The notes: generated by a model from the sequence alone, not told the origin. Numbered from the stretch's first letter, positions 1-5,349 are shown. The stretch: 5,503 nt of DNA from SZUA-186 sp041552135 (GCA_041552135.1 JBFELL010000183.1:1-5503), one strand, 5' to 3'. Made by a program: numbers and translations.

Positions 1-82
1 ATTCATCGCTCCCAACCCTGCTGTTTTTAAAGTAATTCTATCCTGACCCGATACTGGTTAATGATCCCCGCGCAAGGGTATG

Positions 83-102
83 ATGTACGTATTGCCGCGG
101 CA
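83..102. promoter_or_regulatory. Palindrome in the leader of the ATPase operon
   Basis: A perfect 10-bp palindrome, TGCCGCGGCA, occupies 93-102, about 90 nt before the first gene. It is preceded at 83-89 by ATGTACG, a heptamer that recurs at 139-145. The palindrome could be half of an operator or a chance GC-rich symmetry; no partner copy is visible. I assign no regulator to it. Confidence 0.15.
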
Positions 103-159
103 CCACAGCACGACAGGAAAGGCCGGGCAGAACCCACTATGTACGATTAAACAAAGGGT

Positions 160-165
160 TATACT
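160..165 (+). promoter_or_regulatory. Possible -10 box for the exopolysaccharide ATPase genes
   Basis: TATACT at 160-165 matches five of six bases of the sigma-70 -10 consensus. It sits in a locally AT-rich patch (about 139-175) within a GC-rich window. Transcription from it would start near 172 and leave a leader of about 18 nt before the ATG at 190. No recognisable -35 hexamer lies 16-18 bp upstream and there is no extended -10 TG, so an activator or a different start site would be needed. The rest of 1-189 shows no convincing gene; the first 45 bases could be the tail of an upstream gene, but no frame is recognisable. Confidence 0.3.
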
Positions 166-189
166 CAAAAAACACGACGGAACGAAACT

Positions 190-993
190 ATGGAACGCAT
201 CAAGCAAGCACTGGATAAGGCACGCCAGGAACGGCAGATCCGCGAGGGAACCGCCGCCGCCGTGCCGACGCCCGCCGGCAAGCCGCGCCAGGACAGCCGC
301 GGGATTCAATACGGGCAGACCCCGACCATCACCGTGGATGATGACGTGCTGAGAGAAAACCGGATTGTCACCGGGCTGGAACCCGGCCCGTTTAGCGACT
401 CCTACAACCTGCTGCGCACCCAGGTCCTGCAGCGCTTCCGGGAGAACAACTGGAACGTGCTGGCCGTGACCAGCCCGGGCAGCGGCGCGGGCAAGACCCT
501 GACCGCAATCAACCTCGCCATCAGCATCGCGCGCGAGGTGGACTACACCGTGCTGCTGGTCGACGCCAACCTGCGCCACCCCTGGATGCTGGAGCACTTC
601 GGCCTGGCAGAGCGCAAGGGCCTGAGCGACTACCTCACGAGCGACACCCCCATCGAGGAACTGCTGGTCAGGCCCAGCCGGGTGGAGCACCTGGTGCTGC
701 TGCCGGGCGGCCAGCGACTCGAGCACTCCGCAGAGATGCTGAGTTCACCGAAGATGGAAGAGCTGGTCAGGGAGATGAAGTCGCGCTACCACAGCCGCAT
801 CATCATCTTCGACCTGCCGCCGGTGCTCTCCAGCGCGGACGCCCTCGCCTTCTCGCCCTATGTCGACGCCGCCCTGCTGGTGGTCGAGGAAGGTGTCACG
901 CAAAAAGAGGACCTGGAGCGCGCGGTCGATCTGCTCAGCACCACCAACATCGTCGGCACGGTGCTGAACAAGGCGGAGCCGAAGCAGTCCTGA
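190..993 (+). CDS. CpsD/CapB-like tyrosine-kinase-family P-loop ATPase (exopolysaccharide locus)
   Basis: This 267-residue cytoplasmic protein belongs to the bacterial tyrosine kinase (BY-kinase)/MinD-like P-loop family that partners Wzz-type chain-length regulators in exopolysaccharide export. Motifs in order: a charged amphipathic N-terminal helix (1-20, starting MERIKQALDKAR), a Pro/Ala/Gly-rich stretch (20-45), Walker A TSPGSGAGKT (94-103), Walker A' LLVDANLRHP (122-131), and Walker B IIIFDLPP (204-211). Length fits a stand-alone kinase domain without the membrane part. Two hallmarks are altered. The C-terminus ends at NKAEPKQS with no tyrosine cluster, and the EX2RX2R oligomerisation motif appears as DX2NX2R (70-76). 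It may bind and hydrolyse ATP without C-terminal autophosphorylation. The ATG at 190 is the only sensible start; its ribosome site is weak (ACGGAA about 8 nt upstream). It is most like kinases of exosortase-linked (PEP-CTERM) loci. The family is secure; kinase activity is inference. Confidence 0.87.
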   Translation: MERIKQALDKARQERQIREGTAAAVPTPAGKPRQDSRGIQYGQTPTITVDDDVLRENRIVTGLEPGPFSDSYNLLRTQVLQRFRENNWNVLAVTSPGSGAGKTLTAINLAISIAREVDYTVLLVDANLRHPWMLEHFGLAERKGLSDYLTSDTPIEELLVRPSRVEHLVLLPGGQRLEHSAEMLSSPKMEELVREMKSRYHSRIIIFDLPPVLSSADALAFSPYVDAALLVVEEGVTQKEDLERAVDLLSTTNIVGTVLNKAEPKQS

Positions 994-1008
994 TGACCTG
1001 ACCTTCGT

Positions 1009-2460
1009 ATGTACGAATCCTTCTTCAACCTGCGTGAGAAGCCCTTCACGCTGCTGCCGGACCCGGGCTTCCTGTTCCTCAGCGACAAGCACCGCATGGC
1101 GCTGACCCTGCTGGAGTACGGCCTGATGAACCAGGCCGGCTTCACTGTCATCAGCGGCGACATCGGTACCGGCAAGACCACCCTGATCCGCCACCTGCTC
1201 GACAACATGGACCGCGAGCACACCGTCGGCCTGATATCGAACACCCACCGCGAGTTCGGCGAGCTGCTGCAGTGGATCCTGCTGGCCTTCGATGTCGAGC
1301 ACAAGGGTATGGACAAGGTCGAGATGTACCAGCGTTTCATCGACTTCATTATCGACGAGTACGCCCACAACCGGCGCACCGTGCTGATTGTCGACGAGGC
1401 CCAGAACATGGCCGCCGAGACCCTCGAGGAACTGCGCATGCTGTCCAACGTCAACGCCGACAAGGACCAGGCCCTGCAGGTCATCCTCGTCGGCCAGCGC
1501 GAGCTGCGCGACACCCTGCGCCGGCCCGACCTGGTGCAGTTCGCGCAGCGCATCTCGGTGGACTACCACCTGGAGCCGTTGTCCGGGGAGGAGGTCATCG
1601 GCTATATCCGCCATCGCGTCGAGACCGCCGGCGGCAGTCCGGAACTCTTCAGCGAGGCCGCCTGCCGTGCCGTGCACCGTTTCAGCGGCGGCGTCCCGCG
1701 GCTGATCAACCAGCTGTGCGACAACGCGCTGGTCTACGGCTACGCCGAGCAGCTGCAGCAGATCGACAGCCAGCTGGTCAACGACGTCGCCTTTGAGAAA
1801 CAGAAGGGCGGCATCTTCCCGGTCTATGCCGAGGCGGAACCACCGACGCCGCGGGAGAAGAGGCCTGAGGCAGAGGCAGCACCAGTGGCACCGGCACCTG
1901 TTACAGACCAGCCGGAAACTGCCGCCTCCGGCTCCCGGGCCGGGCCAGGATCCGATGGCGTGTCATCAGGGAATACAGAACCGTCCGAAACGCCACCCAC
2001 CGCTGAAGTCATGGACGAATACGCCAAATTCAGGCCGAAAGATACGACGGCCGCCAGGCCGCAGATCGTATCCAGCATGCCGGCAACGGACACGGTCAAA
2101 AAAAAAAGCGCCCGCATAGCCGTCGCGTCCGCACGCGCAACCCTGTGTCAGTATTTATCAAGACTGTTAGAAAGCTATGGGTTTGAGGTTGTCAGCACCG
2201 GGCTGCTCAGCAAGCCGTTCCTTGGCAGCCTCGAACACAAGCCGCATGATCTCCTGTTGATCGACCGTTACGAAGACGCAACAGATACCATCGATCAACT
2301 GTCCGGGACACTGGATCACTGGCCCGTGCCGGTCCTGTTCAACGACTCCGTGATCACCGAGTTCAGCCTGCAGCAGGGGAACACCGCGTTTGGCGACGAG
2401 ATTGCCGAGCGGTTGAGGGCCGGTCTTGGCGAACCGTCCCTGACCGGTACCGGTCAATAG
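1009..2460 (+). CDS. ExeA/GspA-like AAA ATPase (PEP-CTERM-locus type) with C-terminal pseudo-receiver domain
   Basis: This 483-residue protein starts MYESFFNLREKPF, the signature of ExeA/GspA-like ATPases and of the putative secretion ATPase of exosortase/PEP-CTERM loci. The ATPase core spans about 1-265: Walker A GDIGTGKT (50-57), Walker B VLIVDEAQ (125-132), a sensor-like VILVGQ (158-163), an arginine-finger-like FAQR (178-181), and sensor-2 region GGVPRLINQLCDNA (227-240). A Pro/Ala/Glu-rich linker follows (about 272-363). The C-terminal part (367-483) resembles a response-regulator receiver. It keeps an Asp at the phosphoacceptor position (D419 in LLLID), but the acidic pair after strand 1 is replaced (A373/S374) and no KP switch lysine is seen, so it is probably a pseudo-receiver. 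A GspA-like peptidoglycan-binding tail is absent. The gene begins 15 nt after the kinase-like gene without a clear Shine-Dalgarno sequence, suggesting one operon and coupled translation. A ten-A run (2098-2107) separates linker and receiver. The N-terminal family is certain; the exact role in polymer export is not. Confidence 0.88.
   Translation: MYESFFNLREKPFTLLPDPGFLFLSDKHRMALTLLEYGLMNQAGFTVISGDIGTGKTTLIRHLLDNMDREHTVGLISNTHREFGELLQWILLAFDVEHKGMDKVEMYQRFIDFIIDEYAHNRRTVLIVDEAQNMAAETLEELRMLSNVNADKDQALQVILVGQRELRDTLRRPDLVQFAQRISVDYHLEPLSGEEVIGYIRHRVETAGGSPELFSEAACRAVHRFSGGVPRLINQLCDNALVYGYAEQLQQIDSQLVNDVAFEKQKGGIFPVYAEAEPPTPREKRPEAEAAPVAPAPVTDQPETAASGSRAGPGSDGVSSGNTEPSETPPTAEVMDEYAKFRPKDTTAARPQIVSSMPATDTVKKKSARIAVASARATLCQYLSRLLESYGFEVVSTGLLSKPFLGSLEHKPHDLLLIDRYEDATDTIDQLSGTLDHWPVPVLFNDSVITEFSLQQGNTAFGDEIAERLRAGLGEPSLTGTGQ
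2098..2107 (+). other. A10 homopolymer: candidate transcriptional slippage site inside the ATPase gene
   Basis: Ten consecutive A residues encode K364-K366 plus the first base of S367. Loss of one A leads to Lys-Lys-Lys-Ala-Pro-Ala and a TAG at 2117-2119, giving a 369-residue protein. Gain of one A leads to a basic tail and a TGA at 2184-2186, giving about 392 residues. Both products keep the whole ATPase and linker and lose the receiver-like domain. Runs of nine or more A are known slippage sites for bacterial RNA polymerase, as in dnaX of Thermus and in some IS elements. Use of this one is inference. Confidence 0.45.
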
Positions 2461-2516
2461 ACAGCTTCAATATCCTGCCCCCTCGCCTGATGCAGCCCCC
2501 TTCTCCCGACGAGGGT

Positions 2517-2542
2517 CTGCCGGGGAAGCAATACCCCGGTGG
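2517..2542 (+). promoter_or_regulatory. Hairpin over the alternative GTG start of the vanZ-like gene
   Basis: CCGGGG (2520-2525) and CCCCGG (2534-2539) form a perfect 6-bp GC stem with an 8-nt loop, extendable outward by two G-U pairs and one C-G pair. No T-run follows, so it is not a normal intrinsic terminator. It covers a GTG at 2539-2541 and the only purine-rich stretch (GGGGAAG, 2522-2528) that could serve it. Either the true start lies downstream, or translation is gated by this fold. It could also slow transcription between the ATPase gene and the vanZ-like gene. Confidence 0.35.
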
Positions 2543-2592
2543 CAGCAAGCCGCGACACCTCCCGCAATCATGCAGGGCACGGCTGCCCGGCC

Positions 2593-3003
2593 ATGCCGGC
2601 CCCGGCTGAACCCGGCCCTGTGACAGGCCGTCTGCGCCATCTCTCCCTGCTGCTGGCCATCGGCTGGGCCGCGATCATCTTCTTCCTGTCCAGCCAGCCC
2701 GGCACGGATATCCCGCCGCCATTTCCGCATATGGACAAGGTCCTGCATGTCCTGGCCTTCGGGGTACTTGGTTTCCTGGTGCTGGGTGGCATCAGGCCGG
2801 GAACGCGCGGTCATTCACGCACCCAGCTGGTGTTTGCCATCGCAATCGCCGGCGTCTACGGGTTGCTGGACGAAGTGCACCAGCGGTATGTCCCCGGGCG
2901 CATGCCGGATGTCCTGGACGCGCTCGCTGATCTTGTCGGCGCTGTGCTGGGGGTCTGGTTATTGCATGCGATCACGAGGCGACGCCATCAGCCGCAGGAG
3001 TGA
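2593..3003 (+). CDS. VanZ-family small integral membrane protein
   Basis: This protein of about 136 residues (from the ATG at 2593) is a four-helix inner-membrane protein of the VanZ-like family. Helices lie near 16-34 (LSLLLAIGWAAIIFFLSSQ), 54-72, 83-103 and 113-131. Family motifs are visible: DKVLH with following LAFGVLG at the start of helix 2, and DEVHQRYVPGR followed by a D...D..GA..G pattern across the loop and helix 4. VanZ gives teicoplanin resistance in enterococci, but most family members have no known reaction, and relatives are often found in exopolysaccharide/exosortase loci, which fits the two ATPases upstream. A GTG at 2539 would add 18 unremarkable residues but is buried in a hairpin; a GTG at 2620 is a shorter option. 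None has a strong ribosome site, so the start is uncertain. The stop TGA (3001-3003) lies inside a REP-like palindrome. The 132-nt gap to the ATPase gene leaves co-transcription open. Confidence 0.85.
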   Translation: MPAPAEPGPVTGRLRHLSLLLAIGWAAIIFFLSSQPGTDIPPPFPHMDKVLHVLAFGVLGFLVLGGIRPGTRGHSRTQLVFAIAIAGVYGLLDEVHQRYVPGRMPDVLDALADLVGAVLGVWLLHAITRRRHQPQE

Positions 3004-3070
3004 ATTCATTCGCGATGATGGTCCGCCTGATGCCTGCACAAAACCCGCTCGCGGCTGAAGCCGCTCCTAC
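2994..3070. repeat. Inverted pair of REP-like palindromes (BIME-like) between convergent genes
   Basis: Two related palindromic units face each other. On the plus strand, 2994-3017 reads GCAGGAG, then the palindrome TGAATTCA, then TTCGCGATG. On the minus strand, 3070-3049 reads GTAGGAG, then the palindromic arms GCGGC-TTCA-GCCGC, then GA. Both share the layout (G-Y-AGGAG, palindrome, CGCGA) typical of REP sequences in Pseudomonas and related gammaproteobacteria, where a GTAG tetranucleotide precedes the hairpin and a RAYT transposase is thought to move the units. The 31-nt linker is unremarkable. The vanZ-like stop TGA (3001-3003) lies in the first unit and the cysQ stop TAG (3069-3067) is the TAG of GTAG in the second. 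The GC hairpin may also act as a two-way transcription barrier. No RAYT gene is in the window. Confidence 0.75.
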
Positions 3071-3870
3071 AGGTACTCGGACCAGTCGCGGCTGGATTCG
3101 CCGAACACCAGGAAGAACGGGTTCAGCAGCGAGTCCTTGGTGTTGTAGCGCAGCGGCTGCATGTCGGTGTCGGTGACGGTACCGCCCGCCTGCTCGACGA
3201 CACACTGTGCCGCAGCGGTATCCCACTCGGAGGTCAGCCCCAGGCGCGGGTAGATGTCGGCGGCGCCTTCCGCGACCAGGCAAATCTTCAGCGAACTGCC
3301 CATGCTGACCATCTCGTGCTCACCGAGCTTCTCCAGGAAGGCATTCAGGGATTCACCGCGGTGGGAACGGCTGCCGACGACCAGCACCGGGCCGTCGGTC
3401 AGCGTGCGCACGCCGATCCTGCGGGGCTCGCTGCCGGCCTCCTGCCTGAAGGCGCCCAGGCCCTCGCAGGCCTTGTAGGTCACGCCCGTCACCGGGACAT
3501 GTACCACGCCGAGCACGGGCACGCCGTCATGGATCAGCGCGATGTTGACGGTGAACTCCCCGTTGCGCTTGATGAATTCCTTGGTGCCGTCCAGCGGGTC
3601 CACCAGCCAGTAGGTCTGCCAGCCCGAGCGCACGTCGAACGGCAGGCTCTTTGACTCCTCGGACAGCACCGGGATGTCCGGCGTCAGCGCCTGCAGGCCA
3701 TCGACGATGGCGTGGTGCGAGGCCATGTCGGCCGCGGTCAGCGGCGAGCGGTCGTCCTTCTCCTCCACGGCGAAGTCGCTGTTGTAGATCTCCAGGATCT
3801 TCCCGCCCGCCACGCGGGCAATCTCCACGGCAGGCTCCAGCAGGCCGGTAAAGTCATTCGTTGTACTCAT
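3067..3870 (-). CDS. cysQ: 3'(2'),5'-bisphosphate nucleotidase CysQ
   Basis: CysQ is a Mg2+-dependent phosphatase that converts 3'-phosphoadenosine 5'-phosphate (PAP), the by-product of sulfate assimilation and of phosphopantetheinyl transfer, to AMP. The 267-residue protein shows the inositol-monophosphatase/CysQ signatures in order: DDRSPLTAAD (39-48), the metal-ligand loop PVLSEES (67-73), WLVDPLDGTKEF (88-99), GSRSH (166-170), and EWDTAAAQCVVEQAGG (215-230), followed by NPFFLVFG (250-257). All metal-binding acids are present (E71, D91, D94, D217), so it should be active. The ATG at 3870-3868 is chosen because AAGGA lies 7 nt upstream (3882-3878). A longer in-frame start at 3954 has no such site and would translate the structured spacer. 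The last two codons, Leu and TAG, fall in the adjacent REP-like unit. It follows an exported-protein gene on the same strand after 100 nt; cysQ near yrfG is a common gammaproteobacterial grouping. Confidence 0.95.
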   Translation of the reverse strand: MSTTNDFTGLLEPAVEIARVAGGKILEIYNSDFAVEEKDDRSPLTAADMASHHAIVDGLQALTPDIPVLSEESKSLPFDVRSGWQTYWLVDPLDGTKEFIKRNGEFTVNIALIHDGVPVLGVVHVPVTGVTYKACEGLGAFRQEAGSEPRRIGVRTLTDGPVLVVGSRSHRGESLNAFLEKLGEHEMVSMGSSLKICLVAEGAADIYPRLGLTSEWDTAAAQCVVEQAGGTVTDTDMQPLRYNTKDSLLNPFFLVFGESSRDWSEYL

Positions 3871-3877
3871 GGCATGG

Positions 3878-3882
3878 TCCTT
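3878..3882 (-). promoter_or_regulatory. Ribosome binding site of cysQ
   Basis: On the minus strand AAGGA lies 7 nt before the ATG at 3870. It is the clearest Shine-Dalgarno sequence in the window and it fixes the cysQ start at MSTTNDF rather than at the in-frame ATGs near 3954. Confidence 0.7.
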
Positions 3883-3903
3883 GTCTTGAAGTTGGAAAGT
3901 CGT

Positions 3904-3956
3904 GATTGATCTCTCGCCCGACACGTCGGTGATGACGCGCCCGAGAATCATCAATC
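3904..3956 (-). promoter_or_regulatory. Structured spacer upstream of cysQ (nested inverted repeats)
   Basis: Three nested complementary blocks can fold into one long stem: GATTGAT (3904-3910) with ATCAATC (3950-3956), TCTCG (3912-3916) with CGAGA (3942-3946), and a small internal hairpin CCGAC/GTCGG (3918-3922 with 3925-3929). The structure ends 22 nt before the cysQ ribosome site in the minus-strand transcript. No U-run follows on either side, so it is not a classic terminator. It could stabilise or process the cysQ message, or bind a regulator. Function is unknown. Confidence 0.4.
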
Positions 3957-3970
3957 AGGGCTTCCCCGGA

Positions 3971-4624
3971 TTAGTCGCCGGGCAAGAAATGGAATTCCGT
4001 TCTCAACCTGCCGGAAAACCAGGCATCGGCCGTGACCGTGCCAGCCGCATATTGTACTTCGAAACCGGGCTGGCTTGCCGGCCGGCTGCCGAAAAGCTGC
4101 CAGTCGCCGGGCGGCAGGACGATTTCCAGGATCACATGCATCGGGTAATAGCCGTCCAGGAAATTGCGCATGAACGGGCCGTTGCGCACGACAAAGCCGC
4201 CATCGGCGGGCGTGACCACCCGGGACTCGGCCCTCAGACAAAGCTGTGCCCCGGGTTCGACGCCCTTCAGCTGCACCGTGTGCCCTTCCACCCAGGCGCG
4301 GCCGATCGCCGCTGTCTTCGCCACCTCGAGCTGGCGAATGCGGCCCTGCCGGAAGACGACCTGGGCATCCGGCACGGCATCGAGGTGGGTATGGCACTGG
4401 TACAGTCCGGCCCAGCCGTCCTGCAGGCTTTGCCGGGTCAGGGTAATCCGGTTATGGTGGGCATGTACCGGGCCGGATGGCGGCTCTGCGTGGAAGACGA
4501 GTTCGCCCTCGTTGACCATGCCCGGGTCGAATTCAGGCGCCTCCAGCCAGGCCTCCACGGCATTATCCGCCGACACCGGCCCCGTCATCACAGCCAGCAG
4601 TATCAGGGTTACAATAGTGTGCAT
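3971..4624 (-). CDS. Conserved-looking exported protein of unknown function, His/Cys-rich patch
   Basis: I do not recognise this 217-residue protein. Its N-terminus is a good Sec signal peptide: a short polar start (MHT), a hydrophobic core (4-13) and a cleavage site after GPVSA (15-19), so the mature protein should be periplasmic. The mature part looks like a compact, beta-rich domain without further membrane segments. Histidines and a cysteine cluster in two places, HAHH (54-57) and CHTH (77-80). A second and last cysteine, C129, could pair with C77. A later segment, VVRNGPFMRNFLDGYYPMHVILEIVLPPG (145-173), looks like a folded core strand pair. The ATG at 4624 is preferred because it starts the signal peptide; an upstream ATG at 4684 would add 20 residues that spoil it. 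AGGTGG lies about 11 nt upstream. The gene precedes cysQ on the same strand (100-nt gap) and diverges from yrfG. A periplasmic metal-binding role is possible but speculative. Confidence 0.75.
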   Translation of the reverse strand: MHTIVTLILLAVMTGPVSADNAVEAWLEAPEFDPGMVNEGELVFHAEPPSGPVHAHHNRITLTRQSLQDGWAGLYQCHTHLDAVPDAQVVFRQGRIRQLEVAKTAAIGRAWVEGHTVQLKGVEPGAQLCLRAESRVVTPADGGFVVRNGPFMRNFLDGYYPMHVILEIVLPPGDWQLFGSRPASQPGFEVQYAAGTVTADAWFSGRLRTEFHFLPGD

Positions 4625-4653
4625 ATCCGCTCGTTCCACCTGTTCAGAGCCAT

Positions 4654-4684
4654 AGTATAGACAAACGCCCCCGGCCGAATTCAA
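4654..4684 (-). promoter_or_regulatory. Possible promoter for the exported-protein gene in the divergent spacer
   Basis: On the minus strand TATACT (4659-4654) matches five of six -10 bases, and TTGAAT (4684-4679) matches four of six -35 bases, with a long 19-bp spacer. Transcription would start near 4647, about 23 nt before the ATG at 4624. The -35 would overlap the yrfG start codon, so the divergent genes would share and perhaps compete for the 59-nt spacer. No comparable plus-strand promoter for yrfG is apparent. Confidence 0.3.
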
Positions 4685-5349
4685 TGCAGATACCCTGGCA
4701 CGACATCGACAGCGTTTTCCTCGACATGGACGGCACCCTGCTGGATCTGCACTTCGACAACCACTTCTGGCGCGAGCATGTCCCTCTTCGTTACGCAGAA
4801 CGCCATCAGCTGGATGTCGAGACGGCCAAGTCGGACCTGTTCCCGAAATTCCGCCGCAAGGAAGGCACCATGGACTGGTACTGTGTCGAGTACTGGAGCC
4901 GGGAACTCGACCTGGACATCGTCGCGCTCAAGGAGGAGATCGACCACCTGATCGCGGTGCACCAGCATGCGGTCGACTTCCTCGACTACACCCGCCGCAA
5001 CGGCAAGCGCACCGTGCTGGTCACCAATGCCCACTCGAAAAGCCTGGCGCTGAAGATGGCGCGCACCAACCTCAAGCGACACTTCGACGCACTGATCTGC
5101 GCTCACGACATCGGCTACCCGAAGGAGGACCGGCGCTTCTGGTCACACCTCGGGGAGCATGAGAGGTTCAGGCCGGAGCGGACCCTGTTTGTCGATGACA
5201 GCCTGCCGGTGCTGCGCTCCGCCCGCGATTTCGGCATCGGCCACCTGCTGGCCGTGCGGCGCCCGGACACGAAGTCGCCGCCGCGGGAGATCGATGAATT
5301 CCCGGCGATCGACGATTTCTCGGAAATCACGCCGGGTGCAAAGATTTGA
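4684..5349 (+). CDS. yrfG: GMP/IMP 5'-nucleotidase YrfG (HAD superfamily)
   Basis: YrfG is a cytoplasmic HAD-family phosphatase that dephosphorylates GMP and IMP in purine turnover. The 221-residue protein matches the E. coli homologue in length and pattern: motif I LDMDGTLLDLHFDN (13-26) with nucleophile D14 and acid D16, cap region with WYCVEYWSRELDLDI (65-79), motif II VTNAH (113-117), motif III lysine K147 in GYPKED (144-149), and motif IV LFVDDS (168-173) with D171/D172. All catalytic residues are present. The ATG at 4684 is the only plausible start, since the next in-frame ATG is inside motif I, yet it has almost no Shine-Dalgarno sequence (the preceding bases are CCGGCCGAATTCA), so it may be translated inefficiently or from a very short leader. 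It diverges from the exported-protein/cysQ pair. The stop TGA is at 5347-5349, with no strong terminator after it. Confidence 0.94.
   Translation: MQIPWHDIDSVFLDMDGTLLDLHFDNHFWREHVPLRYAERHQLDVETAKSDLFPKFRRKEGTMDWYCVEYWSRELDLDIVALKEEIDHLIAVHQHAVDFLDYTRRNGKRTVLVTNAHSKSLALKMARTNLKRHFDALICAHDIGYPKEDRRFWSHLGEHERFRPERTLFVDDSLPVLRSARDFGIGHLLAVRRPDTKSPPREIDEFPAIDDFSEITPGAKI

Noticed and set aside
58..726. Minus-strand open frame (222 codons) opposite the kinase-like gene
   Set aside because: It overlaps the Walker motifs of the real gene and has the Gln/Val/Ala/His-rich composition of a shadow frame, with a meaningless hydrophobic end in the leader.
83..1015. ATGTACG heptamer at 83-89, 139-145 and 1009-1015 as a regulatory repeat
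   Set aside because: The third copy is simply the start codon and second codon of the ATPase gene, and the spacing is irregular; three heptamers do not make a case.
745..1677. Long minus-strand open frame (310 codons) opposite both ATPase genes
   Set aside because: It lies antisense to two genes with clear catalytic motifs, has a repetitive Val/Gln/Asp/His-rich composition typical of a mirror frame of GC-rich coding DNA, and shows no recognisable domain.
2480..2515. Inverted repeat CCCTCG/CGAGGG after the ATPase gene as a terminator
   Set aside because: The 6-bp stem has a 24-nt loop and no T-run, so it is too weak to call.
3871..3954. Longer N-terminus for CysQ starting at 3954
   Set aside because: The extra 28 residues have no ribosome site, cross the inverted-repeat structure, and are not expected in the family; AAGGA at 3882-3878 supports the start at 3870.
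3902..4660. Plus-strand open frame (252 codons) opposite the exported-protein gene
   Set aside because: The minus-strand frame has a proper signal peptide and a coherent protein composition. The plus frame has no motif, and it begins inside the structured cysQ leader.
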